Below are positions 1 through 7,533 of a stretch of DNA of 64,000 nucleotides, piece by piece (position 1 is the stretch's first letter; every line of letters begins with the position of its first letter). Position numbers and translations under genes: made by a program. The notes beneath the pieces are model-generated. The model was not told the origin of the DNA. It saw nothing but the letters and a program-made list of their open reading frames with translations, and searched no databases. The DNA lies in assembly GCF_024347195.1 (NCBI RefSeq), contig NZ_AP025281.1, forward strand, positions 2,852,001 to 2,916,000. The letters run 5' to 3'. Origin of the DNA: Aliamphritea hakodatensis. Its GTDB lineage: Bacteria > Pseudomonadota > Gammaproteobacteria > Pseudomonadales > Balneatricaceae.

Positions 1-753
1 AGCGGATTTCTGGCGCTGGACATCAACAACGACAACGTCATCAACGATGGCAGCGAACTGTTCGGTACCCAGGGAACCGACGGCTTTGCCCACCTTGCCC
101 GGTATGATGACGACGGCAATAAATGGATCGATGAGTCTGATGAGATCTTCGACAAACTGAAAATATGGAGCCGGGACGAAGCCGGTAATGATCAGCTGAT
201 CAGCCTGAAACAGGCCGGCGTCGGTGCCATATATCTCGGCTCCGGCAGCGGTAACTTTGACCTGACCGACAGCAGCAACCAACTGCTGGGACAGGTTAAA
301 AGCAGCGGTATGTTTCTGATGGAAGATGGCCAGGCAGGCAGCATTCAGGAAGTGGATCTGGCCATCCATCCCGACGCACCACCGCCACCGGAGATCCCGG
401 AGCAAGCTGGCCAGCCTGCCGCCATAACCGACGTTACCAATACAGGGGACACGCCCCGGTTCGCCAGCATTTTTGACCTGATGATGCCGGAAAACAATCA
501 GCCCCGTGTTACCCGCCGTACTGAAACCAGCACGGTGACCGACGGGGAAAAGCTGACGGTCAAAACCGATAACAGTGAAGACGCCCCCAAAGAAGCCAAA
601 AAAGTCCATTCTGGCGAACTGGGTGAAAACATACTGGAATCCCTCAACCGGCTGATTGAACTGTCCCACCTGAAGGACGAAAAGGAATATGATGCCAACC
701 AGCAGCTGAAAGATATTATTCAGAACCTGCGTAAACATCACCAGGCGAACTGA
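1..753 (+). CDS. C-terminal part of a calcium-binding RTX/hemolysin-like protein (5' truncated by the window edge)
   Basis: The reading frame is already open at base 1, so the true start lies upstream. The first hundred residues read LALDINNDNVINDGSELFG, then a glycine-rich stretch, DDDGNKWIDESDEIFDKLKIW and GVGAIYLGS. This is the pattern of the calcium-binding module seen near the C-terminus of large secreted or surface RTX-type proteins, where paired D-x-N/D-x-D loops bind calcium. The following 150 residues are proline-rich then charged and acidic, with no recognised domain. A methionine at 310 is internal to the open frame and is not the likely start. A compact hairpin follows the stop. 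Family assignment is from motif pattern only; the full length and any export signal cannot be seen. Confidence 0.7.
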   Translation, partial: SGFLALDINNDNVINDGSELFGTQGTDGFAHLARYDDDGNKWIDESDEIFDKLKIWSRDEAGNDQLISLKQAGVGAIYLGSGSGNFDLTDSSNQLLGQVKSSGMFLMEDGQAGSIQEVDLAIHPDAPPPPEIPEQAGQPAAITDVTNTGDTPRFASIFDLMMPENNQPRVTRRTETSTVTDGEKLTVKTDNSEDAPKEAKKVHSGELGENILESLNRLIELSHLKDEKEYDANQQLKDIIQNLRKHHQAN

Positions 754-776
754 CCTTCCCCCATTACGTTCAGCCC

Positions 777-802
777 GGCAGGCGCGCTTTTCTGCGCCTG
801 CC
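777..802 (+). terminator. Hairpin after the RTX-like gene
   Basis: The arms GGCAGGCGC and GCGCCTGCC are perfectly complementary (9 bp) around an 8-nt loop, 24 nt after the stop codon. There is no T run after it, so it may be a weak terminator or an mRNA-stabilising hairpin. Confidence 0.5.
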
Positions 803-926
803 ATCCCCTCCATCCCAGAATTCACAGCCCCGGTGGCTCTAAAGCCTCAATTCTGTTGGCTCACGAACAAATCCTCAGGCAGGTTTATTATCCCGTACAT
901 AATAACAACTGTATCGGGAGCCAGAT

Positions 927-1886
927 ATGACTACATCCCGCCGACCGAAAGTACCCGCCAGCCTGCTGCAAAAATGGCAACACGTTATCGACCTGCTGGC
1001 CCGGCTCAGCAATACCCCTGCGGTACTGATTACCCAGGTCAGACAGGATGACATCAGCTTGCTCCTTCGGAGCAGCAATGCCGAAAACCCGTTCCGCCCC
1101 AGAGGTTTCAATAAACGTTGCAGTGACATGTACTGTGACCGGGTCGTGAAAGGCCAGAGTGCCCTACTGGTAGAAGATGCGCACCGGACCCGGGACTGGA
1201 AAAACGCCCCTGACGTCGAGAACGGTATGAGCTTCTATCTGGGTTATCCGCTTAACTGGCCGGACGCAGAACCCTTCGGCACCATTTGTGTGATGGACTA
1301 CCAGGCCGATAACCGGGCACTGGATTACCGCCATCTGATGGAAGAATTCCAGTCACTGATTAATCATGACCTGAAACTGCTGCAGGAATTACAGACCCAC
1401 CGGCAACAGCAGTCCCGGCTCGAACAGCATCTGGAGTCCCTGAATACGGAGATAAACAACCGCGCAACTGATCTGGACGAAATCAACACCGCCCTGCGGG
1501 TGCTGTTACGCCAACGGGAAAGTGACCGGCAGGTGCTGGAACAGGAAACCTGTGCCGAACTCAGTCAGCACATCTCGCCCCTGCTGGAACAACTGGCCAG
1601 CGACCCCCTCAGTGAGGCACAACAGGAATGTCTGCAACTGATCCGCCAGCAACTGCTGCCCGCCGATAACACACCGCTGCAGAACCTGCGTCTGCTCAGC
1701 CCTGCTGAACACAACGTTGTCAGTTATATTCAGGCAGGAAAATCCAGTAAAGAGATTGCTGCGCTTTTACACATCAGCAAAAAAACCGTTGATTACCACC
1801 GCCAGAACATCCGTAAAAAACTCGGCCTGAACAGCGCGTCCGTCAGCCTGAAAAGTTACCTGACCCCGTACTTTCCCCGCACTTAA
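927..1886 (+). CDS. LuxR-family transcriptional regulator with N-terminal GAF-like domain
   Basis: A 319-residue protein. Residues about 15-150 look like a GAF sensory domain (SFYLGYPLNWPDAEPFGTICVMD is the usual end of such a domain), residues 155-210 are a probable coiled coil rich in Gln/Glu, and residues about 255-310 are a LuxR/GerE helix-turn-helix (LSPAEHNVVSYI, GKSSKEIAALLHISKKTVDYH, RQNIRKKLGL). The ATG at 927 is preceded by GGGAG at the right spacing. The similar GAF-coil-LuxR layout is common in oceanospirilla and vibrios, where the ligand is usually unknown. The cytochrome P460 gene downstream is a possible target by proximity only. Confidence 0.85.
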   Translation: MTTSRRPKVPASLLQKWQHVIDLLARLSNTPAVLITQVRQDDISLLLRSSNAENPFRPRGFNKRCSDMYCDRVVKGQSALLVEDAHRTRDWKNAPDVENGMSFYLGYPLNWPDAEPFGTICVMDYQADNRALDYRHLMEEFQSLINHDLKLLQELQTHRQQQSRLEQHLESLNTEINNRATDLDEINTALRVLLRQRESDRQVLEQETCAELSQHISPLLEQLASDPLSEAQQECLQLIRQQLLPADNTPLQNLRLLSPAEHNVVSYIQAGKSSKEIAALLHISKKTVDYHRQNIRKKLGLNSASVSLKSYLTPYFPRT

Positions 1887-1997
1887 CTGGTATTTAATTC
1901 CGGCAATCCGCTATTTATGCTGAAGATGTGCTTTCGGCCTGCTCCGGTAAGCCGCTGCAAAAGCACGCCTTACAGACATTTGCCCGGAATAAAAATA

Positions 1998-2630
1998 ATG
2001 AAAAAATGCATAATTACACACACCGGATTTACCGGTAAACTGCTTCGTTCCACTGCAGTCGGCCTGCTCAGTGCCGGACTCATGAGCAGCTCAGCATTGG
2101 CAGAAGACCTGCCACCGCCAGCTAAATTCAACGCCGATAACCGGCTGGAATTACCGCTGGATTACCGGGAATGGATTCAGGTCGGTGCCAACGTATCACC
2201 CAACGAACTTAACAACGGTAAGGCACCGTTCAACGAAATGCGCACCATCTATATGGATCGGGGGGCGTTTAAACACTGGAAAGAAACCGGTGAATTCCGT
2301 ACCGGCACCATGATACTCAAAGAAGTCATGAGCATTACCCGCTATCAGGGGATGACCGGCTCCGGCTACGGTGCCGGTGAAGTGGTCGCCGTGGCAGGCA
2401 TGCTGAAAGACCCGGTCAAGTTTGCCAATGAACCGGGGCAGTGGGGCTTCTACCGTTTCCCGAAACTGGAAAACAGCGAGCTCTTCCAGAAAACCAGTGA
2501 ACAGTTTCCAACCGGAAAATGCTCCGGTTGCCACACCGCCGGCGCGCAGGATGATATGGTATTCACTCAGCACTACCCGGTATTAACCGATGCCAAAGGT
2601 ACCGGCCGGGTCGCGGTACCGGTCGAGTAA
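1998..2630 (+). CDS. Cytochrome P460 family periplasmic haem protein
   Basis: A 210-residue secreted protein. From ATG 1998 it has a classic signal peptide (MKKC..., hydrophobic core, then SSSALA before EDLPPP); an in-frame ATG at 1917 would add 27 residues that spoil the signal, so 1998 is preferred. The mature part matches the P460 pattern: YREWIQVGANVSPNELN near the start, an IYMDRGAF segment, a GTMILKE strand and a single haem-binding CSGCH at about residues 174-178. Known P460 proteins act on hydroxylamine or have unknown small-molecule roles; many homologues are simply annotated cytochrome P460 without a tested activity. The crosslinking lysine of true hydroxylamine-oxidising P460 cannot be judged by eye here. 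Confidence 0.75.
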   Translation: MKKCIITHTGFTGKLLRSTAVGLLSAGLMSSSALAEDLPPPAKFNADNRLELPLDYREWIQVGANVSPNELNNGKAPFNEMRTIYMDRGAFKHWKETGEFRTGTMILKEVMSITRYQGMTGSGYGAGEVVAVAGMLKDPVKFANEPGQWGFYRFPKLENSELFQKTSEQFPTGKCSGCHTAGAQDDMVFTQHYPVLTDAKGTGRVAVPVE

Positions 2631-2631
2631 C

Positions 2632-3051
2632 TTAACGGTGCCTGCGGGCTGACCAGTCGTAATACATCCCTTCACTGCGGGGTCTGGTCAGCCTGAATCC
2701 ATACTTTTCATACAGCGCCGGCACGTCCCCCATCAGGGTAATGTAAGATTCCCTGGGTGCATTAGTCTCTAACCATGCCATCAGCGCATCCATAATCACG
2801 CGGCCCAGCCCCTGCCCCTGACAGGCCGGATCAACCGCCACATCCACAATATCGAAGTTCAGTGCACCGTCACCGATAATCCGCCCCATACCGACCGCTT
2901 TACCGCAATCAACAATGCAGACGCCATAGAGACTGGCGGCCAGCCCGCGGGCAACAACCTCTGCCGGCCGGGGACTCAGCCCGGTTATCGCCCTCAGACG
3001 TATAAAATCCTCAGCACTCACGGTTTGTTCAACTAATACTGGCTGTATCAT
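2632..3051 (-). CDS. GNAT family N-acetyltransferase
   Basis: A 139-residue single-domain acetyltransferase. The acetyl-CoA binding region is clear: VDVAVDPACQGQGLGRVIMDALMAWL, matching the Q/R-x-x-G-x-G/A motif, followed by a final MGDVPALYEKYGFRLTRP segment typical of the family. Its start overlaps the stop of the upstream Lrp-type regulator by one base (TGATG), so both are cotranslated from one mRNA. The substrate is unknown; pairing with an Lrp/AsnC regulator suggests an amino acid or derived amine. Confidence 0.85.
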   Translation of the reverse strand: MIQPVLVEQTVSAEDFIRLRAITGLSPRPAEVVARGLAASLYGVCIVDCGKAVGMGRIIGDGALNFDIVDVAVDPACQGQGLGRVIMDALMAWLETNAPRESYITLMGDVPALYEKYGFRLTRPRSEGMYYDWSARRHR

Positions 3052-3533
3052 CAGTTATACCCCTCCCATAGCTCATTCAGCGGATAACCACTGAACTCTT
3101 TCGGTGTATGCAGAACCACATGGCTGCTGATGTTTACCTCACCGGGCAGCACATCCAGCAACTGATCATTGATGGCGTTATAGCGCAGCATATCCGGTGC
3201 GACAATGCGCATAAACAGATCGAAGCTGCCGCTGACCACATGGCATTCAACAACTTCCGGAATGGCCTGAGCGGCTTCCTGAAAGCAACGGAACGCCTCA
3301 GTGCTCTGATCTTTCAGGCTGACGGTTGCCACCACTGTTACACTGCGAAACAGTTTTGCCAGATTCACAATCCCCAGATACGGGCCGATCAGCTCAGCCT
3401 CCTGTAACTTCCGCACCCGGTTCAGGCAGGAACTTGGCGACAGCCCCACCCGGTCCGCCAGTTCCTGGTTGGTAATCCGTGCTTCACCCTGCAGCACCGA
3501 AAGAATATTTCGGTCAATACGATCTAACTGCAT
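3051..3533 (-). CDS. Lrp/AsnC family transcriptional regulator
   Basis: A 160-residue protein. Residues about 4-60 form the N-terminal HTH (LDRIDRNILSVLQGEARITNQELADRVGLS, then SSCLNRVRKL), and residues 70-150 form the RAM/ligand-binding ferredoxin-like domain, ending with HVVLHTPKEFSGYPL. It is transcribed divergently from astA across 327 bp that contain an AT-rich palindrome, so it probably controls itself, the GNAT gene and perhaps astA in response to an amino acid. Length and layout are normal for the family. Confidence 0.88.
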   Translation of the reverse strand: MQLDRIDRNILSVLQGEARITNQELADRVGLSPSSCLNRVRKLQEAELIGPYLGIVNLAKLFRSVTVVATVSLKDQSTEAFRCFQEAAQAIPEVVECHVVSGSFDLFMRIVAPDMLRYNAINDQLLDVLPGEVNISSHVVLHTPKEFSGYPLNELWEGYN

Positions 3534-3860
3534 TTTAACTCTCTTTTCTGCTTTATTTTTATATCGACAAACATCAGCTTTTAACTGTGCATCAGCGCTA
3601 AGCCCCAGTATATATAGGTATATCTTCAGGATATACGCCAGAAGGCTGGTAATTTTCTGAAAACCGACTAGGCGAAATATTATTTCGACTTACCTTAAAA
3701 TCATGAATATTCTGTCTGACAGACGGGTAAATTACACAGCTCATTCGGCCACATACCCTTTAAAATAGACTCAATATAAAAGATTACTGCAGCCAGCCCA
3801 CACTATATTCTGCACATATTCACGCAGACCCGGCTGGCCCATTATAAGAAGGTAAAGTCT
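3534..3860. other. Divergent promoter region between the Lrp-type gene and astA
   Basis: No gene is seen. The region is AT-rich near the regulator start and carries the palindrome at 3673-3687, a GTCTG-A-CAGAC inverted repeat near 3713, and a pair of arms GCCAGCC/GGCTGGC in the astA leader that could fold into a 5' hairpin. No clear sigma-70 box was identified with confidence. Confidence 0.5.
3673..3687. promoter_or_regulatory. AT-rich palindrome, candidate Lrp-type operator
   Basis: CGAAAT and ATTTCG flank a central ATT, giving a 15-bp inverted repeat of the size and AT-rich centre typical of Lrp/AsnC family binding sites. It sits in the divergent region between the regulator gene and astA. 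Assignment to this regulator is inference from position. Confidence 0.4.
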
Positions 3861-4913
3861 ATGCTGATTATCCGTCCCTGCCAGCCAGGCGATCTGAATG
3901 ACCTGATGCACATTTCAGCCGTTGTCGGTCGCGGTATGACGTCAATGCCAGCCGATGAAGCTGCCTGGGAAAGCAAAATTGCCGCCTCACAGAAGGCCTT
4001 TGCCGGTAACGCAGATGCCAGTAGCACCTATTTCATGGTGCTGGAAGATAACCTGACCGGACAAGTGGTCGGCACGACCGCCATCTACACCGGCATTGGC
4101 CTGTCGCAACCCTTCTATTCCTATAAGGTTTCAACACTGGTCAGCAGCAGCCAGCAACTGGATATGATCCGCCAGGCTAAAGTGCTGAGCATGGTGAACG
4201 ACTACACCGGCGCGACTGAAATCGGCTCGCTGTTCCTGCTCCCTGAATACCGTAAACCCGGTGTAGGTAAATTCCTTTCCCGGGCACGTTTCCTGTTAAT
4301 GGCAGACTTCCCTCACCTGTTCGCCGATACCGTTATGGCAGAACTGCGGGGCTGGCAGGATGAAAACGGCAATTCACCGTTGTGGCAGCATCTGGGCCAT
4401 AAGTTCTTTGCCATGGATTTTCAGGAAGCGGTCCGCACGGCAGCGCTGGAAGGTTCGCAGTTCATTTCTGACATGATGCCCAAGTACCCGATCTACATTG
4501 ACCTGCTGCCGGAAGCCGCACGGGACGTTATCGGTAAACCCCACGACAGCTCAGCGCCGGCCCTGAACATGCTGAAGAAAGAAGGTTTTCAGTTTACCGG
4601 ATACGTTGACCTGTTTGACGGTGGCCCGAGCGTGCAGATCACACGGGATGAAATTCATACTGTTCAGGAGAGCCGTACTGCAGAAATAACCACCGTACAG
4701 TGCGCGAACGGCAGCCAGCAACAGGAATACATAATCAGTAACGGTGATCTGGCCAACTACCGTCTGGCACTGGCCCCGGCCAGCATCAGTAGCAAGGGAC
4801 AGTTACAACTGGCAGCGACAGAACTGGATGCCCTTCAACTGAAAGGACGGGCTCAGGTACGCTACGTTGAAACTCGCAAAGCCCGACCGGAAAGCAACGC
4901 CCAGGTCGCGTAA
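3861..4913 (+). CDS. astA: Arginine N-succinyltransferase (AstA/AruF-AruG family)
   Basis: A 350-residue cytosolic enzyme of the AST pathway, transferring succinyl from succinyl-CoA to arginine for ammonia-producing arginine catabolism. Family hallmarks are present: MLIIRPCQPGDLNDLM at the start, GRGMTSMPADE, EIGSLFLLPEYR followed by GKFLSRARFLLMADFP, then AELRGWQDENGNSPLW, HKFFAMDF, MMPKYPIYIDLLP and an ALNMLKKEGF segment. Length fits the usual 340 or so. No other ast genes lie beside it, so the rest of the pathway must be elsewhere or in another order. The divergent Lrp-type regulator is a likely controller. A strong terminator follows. Confidence 0.92.
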   Translation: MLIIRPCQPGDLNDLMHISAVVGRGMTSMPADEAAWESKIAASQKAFAGNADASSTYFMVLEDNLTGQVVGTTAIYTGIGLSQPFYSYKVSTLVSSSQQLDMIRQAKVLSMVNDYTGATEIGSLFLLPEYRKPGVGKFLSRARFLLMADFPHLFADTVMAELRGWQDENGNSPLWQHLGHKFFAMDFQEAVRTAALEGSQFISDMMPKYPIYIDLLPEAARDVIGKPHDSSAPALNMLKKEGFQFTGYVDLFDGGPSVQITRDEIHTVQESRTAEITTVQCANGSQQQEYIISNGDLANYRLALAPASISSKGQLQLAATELDALQLKGRAQVRYVETRKARPESNAQVA

Positions 4914-4944
4914 ACAGTTCTGTTAAACAGAACACAGACACCCG

Positions 4945-4974
4945 AAATGCCGGCGCTTATACCGGCATTTTTTT
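4945..4974 (+). terminator. Rho-independent terminator after astA
   Basis: The arms AAATGCCGG and CCGGCATTT form a 9-bp stem with an 8-nt loop, followed directly by a T run. It lies between convergent genes and could act in both directions. Confidence 0.85.
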
Positions 4975-5803
4975 ATTTCTGATCCTGTTGCTCTGAAGAA
5001 ACCCTTTTCTCCATTTTCTGCAAAATACCCGGCACCAGCGTTTCGGAAAAGCCGGCCACCACCAGCACCAGCATGACCTGCCAGTAGCTGTCAAAACCGG
5101 TCAGCGCCACCACCGCACCGGATTTCAGCACAATGAACGCAATGGCTGCCGCCACAAAGGATAACAGCAGGCGCTCCGCCCCCAGAAATACGTATTTACG
5201 CTTCTGGCTGTACTCATAAAAATTCAGTCTGGAAGCATTCTTCAGGACACTCATGAAACCGCCCAGGGCAGCCGCCAGTAATGACGTAAAAATTACCCAC
5301 CATTCATTCTCCGGGCTGCGCTGCTCCATCAGTTGCAGGCACAGCAGAAATAAGACCGGCACGGTCACAAAATGCGGCAACAGATAGTAAAACCGGTTCT
5401 TAGTTGCTTTGGCGTATTCTTCTTCAATAATGTGAATCAGATGTTTAAAAGTCTGCTCTGCTGAGGATTTATCCAGCGCCTCATCCTTTAAACAGTCTTC
5501 CACGGTTTTGGCGATGCGGTACTTCATCGCGTTCAGGTTTGGCGACCGGGCCAGCAACCCCTTGGCATTAAAATAAAAATGCCGGATGTAGCTGTAACGT
5601 TTGTCGATCTCCTGACTGCGCGGGTCTTCAGAAACATAGACCCGCAGACTGTTATTAATATCCGCATCGTCTATCTGATACACCATAAACAGCGGGCGCT
5701 TCACAAATACATGACTGATCTGATTACCGTAGGCATCTTCACCGGATTCACAGGCTTTCTGTATGTCTTTCGCGAACTCTGTATTCCCTTCACACACGGA
5801 CAT
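4973..5803 (-). CDS. Unknown membrane protein with cytoplasmic N-terminal half and four C-terminal membrane segments
   Basis: Not recognised as a named family. The first 135 of 276 residues are soluble and charged (SHVFVKRPLFMVYQIDD, then a helical stretch with IIEEEYAKATKNRF). Four hydrophobic segments follow at about 139-158, 168-186, 209-227 and 241-256, with short conserved-looking motifs: ALGGFMSVL at the end of the second, RLLLSFVAAA at the start of the third and VAGFSETLVPGIL at the fourth. I have seen the GG-x-x-S-V-L/GFSE-x-x-x-P-x-x-L combination in other uncharacterised bacterial membrane proteins, sometimes near stress or defence genes, but no function can be claimed. It follows the DUF1338 gene on the same strand but a terminator separates them. 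Confidence 0.7.
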   Translation of the reverse strand: MSVCEGNTEFAKDIQKACESGEDAYGNQISHVFVKRPLFMVYQIDDADINNSLRVYVSEDPRSQEIDKRYSYIRHFYFNAKGLLARSPNLNAMKYRIAKTVEDCLKDEALDKSSAEQTFKHLIHIIEEEYAKATKNRFYYLLPHFVTVPVLFLLCLQLMEQRSPENEWWVIFTSLLAAALGGFMSVLKNASRLNFYEYSQKRKYVFLGAERLLLSFVAAAIAFIVLKSGAVVALTGFDSYWQVMLVLVVAGFSETLVPGILQKMEKRVSSEQQDQK

Positions 5804-5871
5804 CTCAGCCCTCCTTTATACAGCATCACTTTTTCACTACGGCAAAGCATAAACCAGAAAGCATCAGGAAT

Positions 5872-5905
5872 AAAAAAATCCGACCGATCAGAGACCGGCC
5901 GGATT
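5872..5905 (-). terminator. Rho-independent terminator after the DUF1338 gene
   Basis: Read on the minus strand, AATCCGGCCG pairs with CGGTCGGATT (one G-U pair) around a 9-10 nt loop, followed by seven T residues. It starts 20 nt after the stop of the DUF1338 gene. Confidence 0.85.
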
Positions 5906-5925
5906 CCAGAAAAAGCGTCAGTGAA

Positions 5926-6717
5926 TCAGTTAGTTGATTCGAAAATCTTATCCGCGTTTGCTTCCACAAATCCCTGATAAACAACCCCCTGAGCATCAGG
6001 ATAGCGCTTGGCAAACTCATAGAAACAGGTTGGAATTTCCTGCTGCGCACCGCAACCGAATTCATATACCTGGCGGTCTGCCATAGTGGAACCCTGCTCC
6101 AGCAGATTAGCCGGCGTGCCTTTTACCTCGCCACCAACAGTATTCACCGCGAAGCCGGCATCTTTTACCCGCTGCAGAACGTCAGCAATGCTGTCAGTGC
6201 TGCTCAGATGATTAATGCTTACCGTAAAGTGATTAACCCGTACACCGACGGCCAGCAGCCAGGCACCGTACTCACTTTCAGCCATGACAGTCTGATAATC
6301 TTCCAGCGTTGGCATATCCCAGTGACGGGCTGAATAAAATACTGCCGGGGTCAAATTCTGCGGCTCTATCTGCGCAGTATAACGGGCAATAATTGCCTGT
6401 GTTTCTTCGCTCAGCAGTTCCGTCAGCAACTCAGAACAGAAAATCTTTGGCTGCTTCGGATCAGGATGAATAAAGCTGTGCGCCCGCAGTTTCTTTGCTT
6501 TGAACTCATAGCTGTCCTGACGCTCGTAACCCATACTCAGGATCACCGGCTCCAGATTATCCAGTTGCAACGGCGTACCGGCAAATGTCCGGAAGGCAAC
6601 ATGATCATTAATGACTTCGCCATCAGTAGCAACAAACAGTTCCTGAATGCTTTTTGCCTGTGGGGTGATTTGAATATAGTCCTGCCAGAGGTTAGAAAAG
6701 AACTGCTCGACCTGCAT
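5926..6717 (-). CDS. DUF1338 family protein, 2-oxoadipate dioxygenase/decarboxylase (HglS)-like
   Basis: A 263-residue enzyme of the vicinal-oxygen-chelate-related DUF1338 family. Characterised members (HglS/YdcJ type) convert 2-oxoadipate to D-2-hydroxyglutarate in lysine catabolism using Fe(II). Family signatures visible: INDHVAFRTFAGTPL early, KAKKLRAHSFIHP, VNHFTVSINHL, and the C-terminal EIPTCFYEFAKRYP. The start ATG at 6717 has GGAG 8 nt upstream; a longer in-frame extension to 6807 has no family similarity and is rejected. An Lrp-type regulator lies immediately upstream on the same strand and a lysA-type decarboxylase beyond it, supporting a role in lysine or diaminopimelate metabolism (inference). 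Confidence 0.82.
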   Translation of the reverse strand: MQVEQFFSNLWQDYIQITPQAKSIQELFVATDGEVINDHVAFRTFAGTPLQLDNLEPVILSMGYERQDSYEFKAKKLRAHSFIHPDPKQPKIFCSELLTELLSEETQAIIARYTAQIEPQNLTPAVFYSARHWDMPTLEDYQTVMAESEYGAWLLAVGVRVNHFTVSINHLSSTDSIADVLQRVKDAGFAVNTVGGEVKGTPANLLEQGSTMADRQVYEFGCGAQQEIPTCFYEFAKRYPDAQGVVYQGFVEANADKIFESTN

Positions 6718-6863
6718 AAAAACTCCGCTCGTTAGTGCCGTATCACGGGCGTCAACCGCCCTTCTTATGCCCTTAGTGTGGTAGCTGTCGCAGGCTTTAT
6801 CAACCAAAAAAACTTACCTGCAAGAGCAATTAAAACTTACCCTGATCTGAAAGCTGACCTTGT

Positions 6864-7283
6864 TTATATCAATTGCTCAAATGCTGTCGAGGTGACGATT
6901 TTTTCCAGATCCGGGAGTTCCGACAACTGCTGCCGGATACGGGTCAGCCGTTCCATGGATGCAGCCTCCACAAACAGCAGCACATCAGTGGAGCCACTCA
7001 GAGCATGGGCCTGGGTGATTTCAGGAATCCCGGCAAACTGCTGTTTCACCGCCTGCAGGTCGAAAGGCCTGAAGGTCAGTTCAAAATACGCAGACACTTT
7101 GTTTGCCTGCAGATCCCCCCCCAGTTCAATGGTATAACCGCGGATAACGCCACGGTCTTCAAGCTTACGGATACGGTCATTCACCGCGGTACGGGACAAA
7201 CCGACCTCATTGCCGATGGCCGCCACAGACTGACGGGCATTTTGCTTCAGCAGGCCTATGATTCCCTGATCAAACTTATCCAT
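6864..7283 (-). CDS. Lrp/AsnC family transcriptional regulator (second copy in window)
   Basis: A 139-residue protein, slightly short for the family. HTH at residues about 2-55 (MDKFDQGIIGLLKQNARQ, then AIGNEVGLSRTAVNDRIRKLEDRG), followed by an abbreviated RAM domain (KVSAYFELTFRPF, ITQAHALSGSTDVLLFVE). It is divergent from the lysA-type gene across 250 bp that contain four tandem 14-bp units, and is upstream of the DUF1338 gene on the same strand, so it probably regulates both. The ligand may be lysine or a related amino acid (inference). Confidence 0.86.
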   Translation of the reverse strand: MDKFDQGIIGLLKQNARQSVAAIGNEVGLSRTAVNDRIRKLEDRGVIRGYTIELGGDLQANKVSAYFELTFRPFDLQAVKQQFAGIPEITQAHALSGSTDVLLFVEAASMERLTRIRQQLSELPDLEKIVTSTAFEQLI

Positions 7284-7316
7284 AACACTCTCTTTACTCT
7301 GTTGTGTATTTACCCG

Positions 7317-7372
7317 GCTTTCTTTTACAAGCTTTCTTTTACAGGCCTTCTTTTACAAGCCTTCTTTTACAG
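7317..7372. repeat. Four perfect-length 14-bp tandem repeats between lrp-type and lysA-type genes
   Basis: Units are GCTTTCTTTTACAA, GCTTTCTTTTACAG, GCCTTCTTTTACAA and GCCTTCTTTTACAG. The final base alternates A/G and the third base changes T to C after two units, as if a 28-bp pair had been doubled. It lies 34 bp before the regulator start and 160 bp upstream of the decarboxylase start, so it may be a multimeric operator or a slippage repeat. Confidence 0.9.
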
Positions 7373-7533
7373 GCTGAGCCTGCTGAGTTTACCTCAGGGT
7401 TAAAGCGGTTCGCGCAGACATTTTCACTGAAATACCGGCATTCTGACACCCTAACAGGTGATTCTGACAGCAGCCATGCAACCGCCACTTGCGTAAGCTG
7501 GCCCTTATTCGATGATCTGAACCGGAGCCAACC

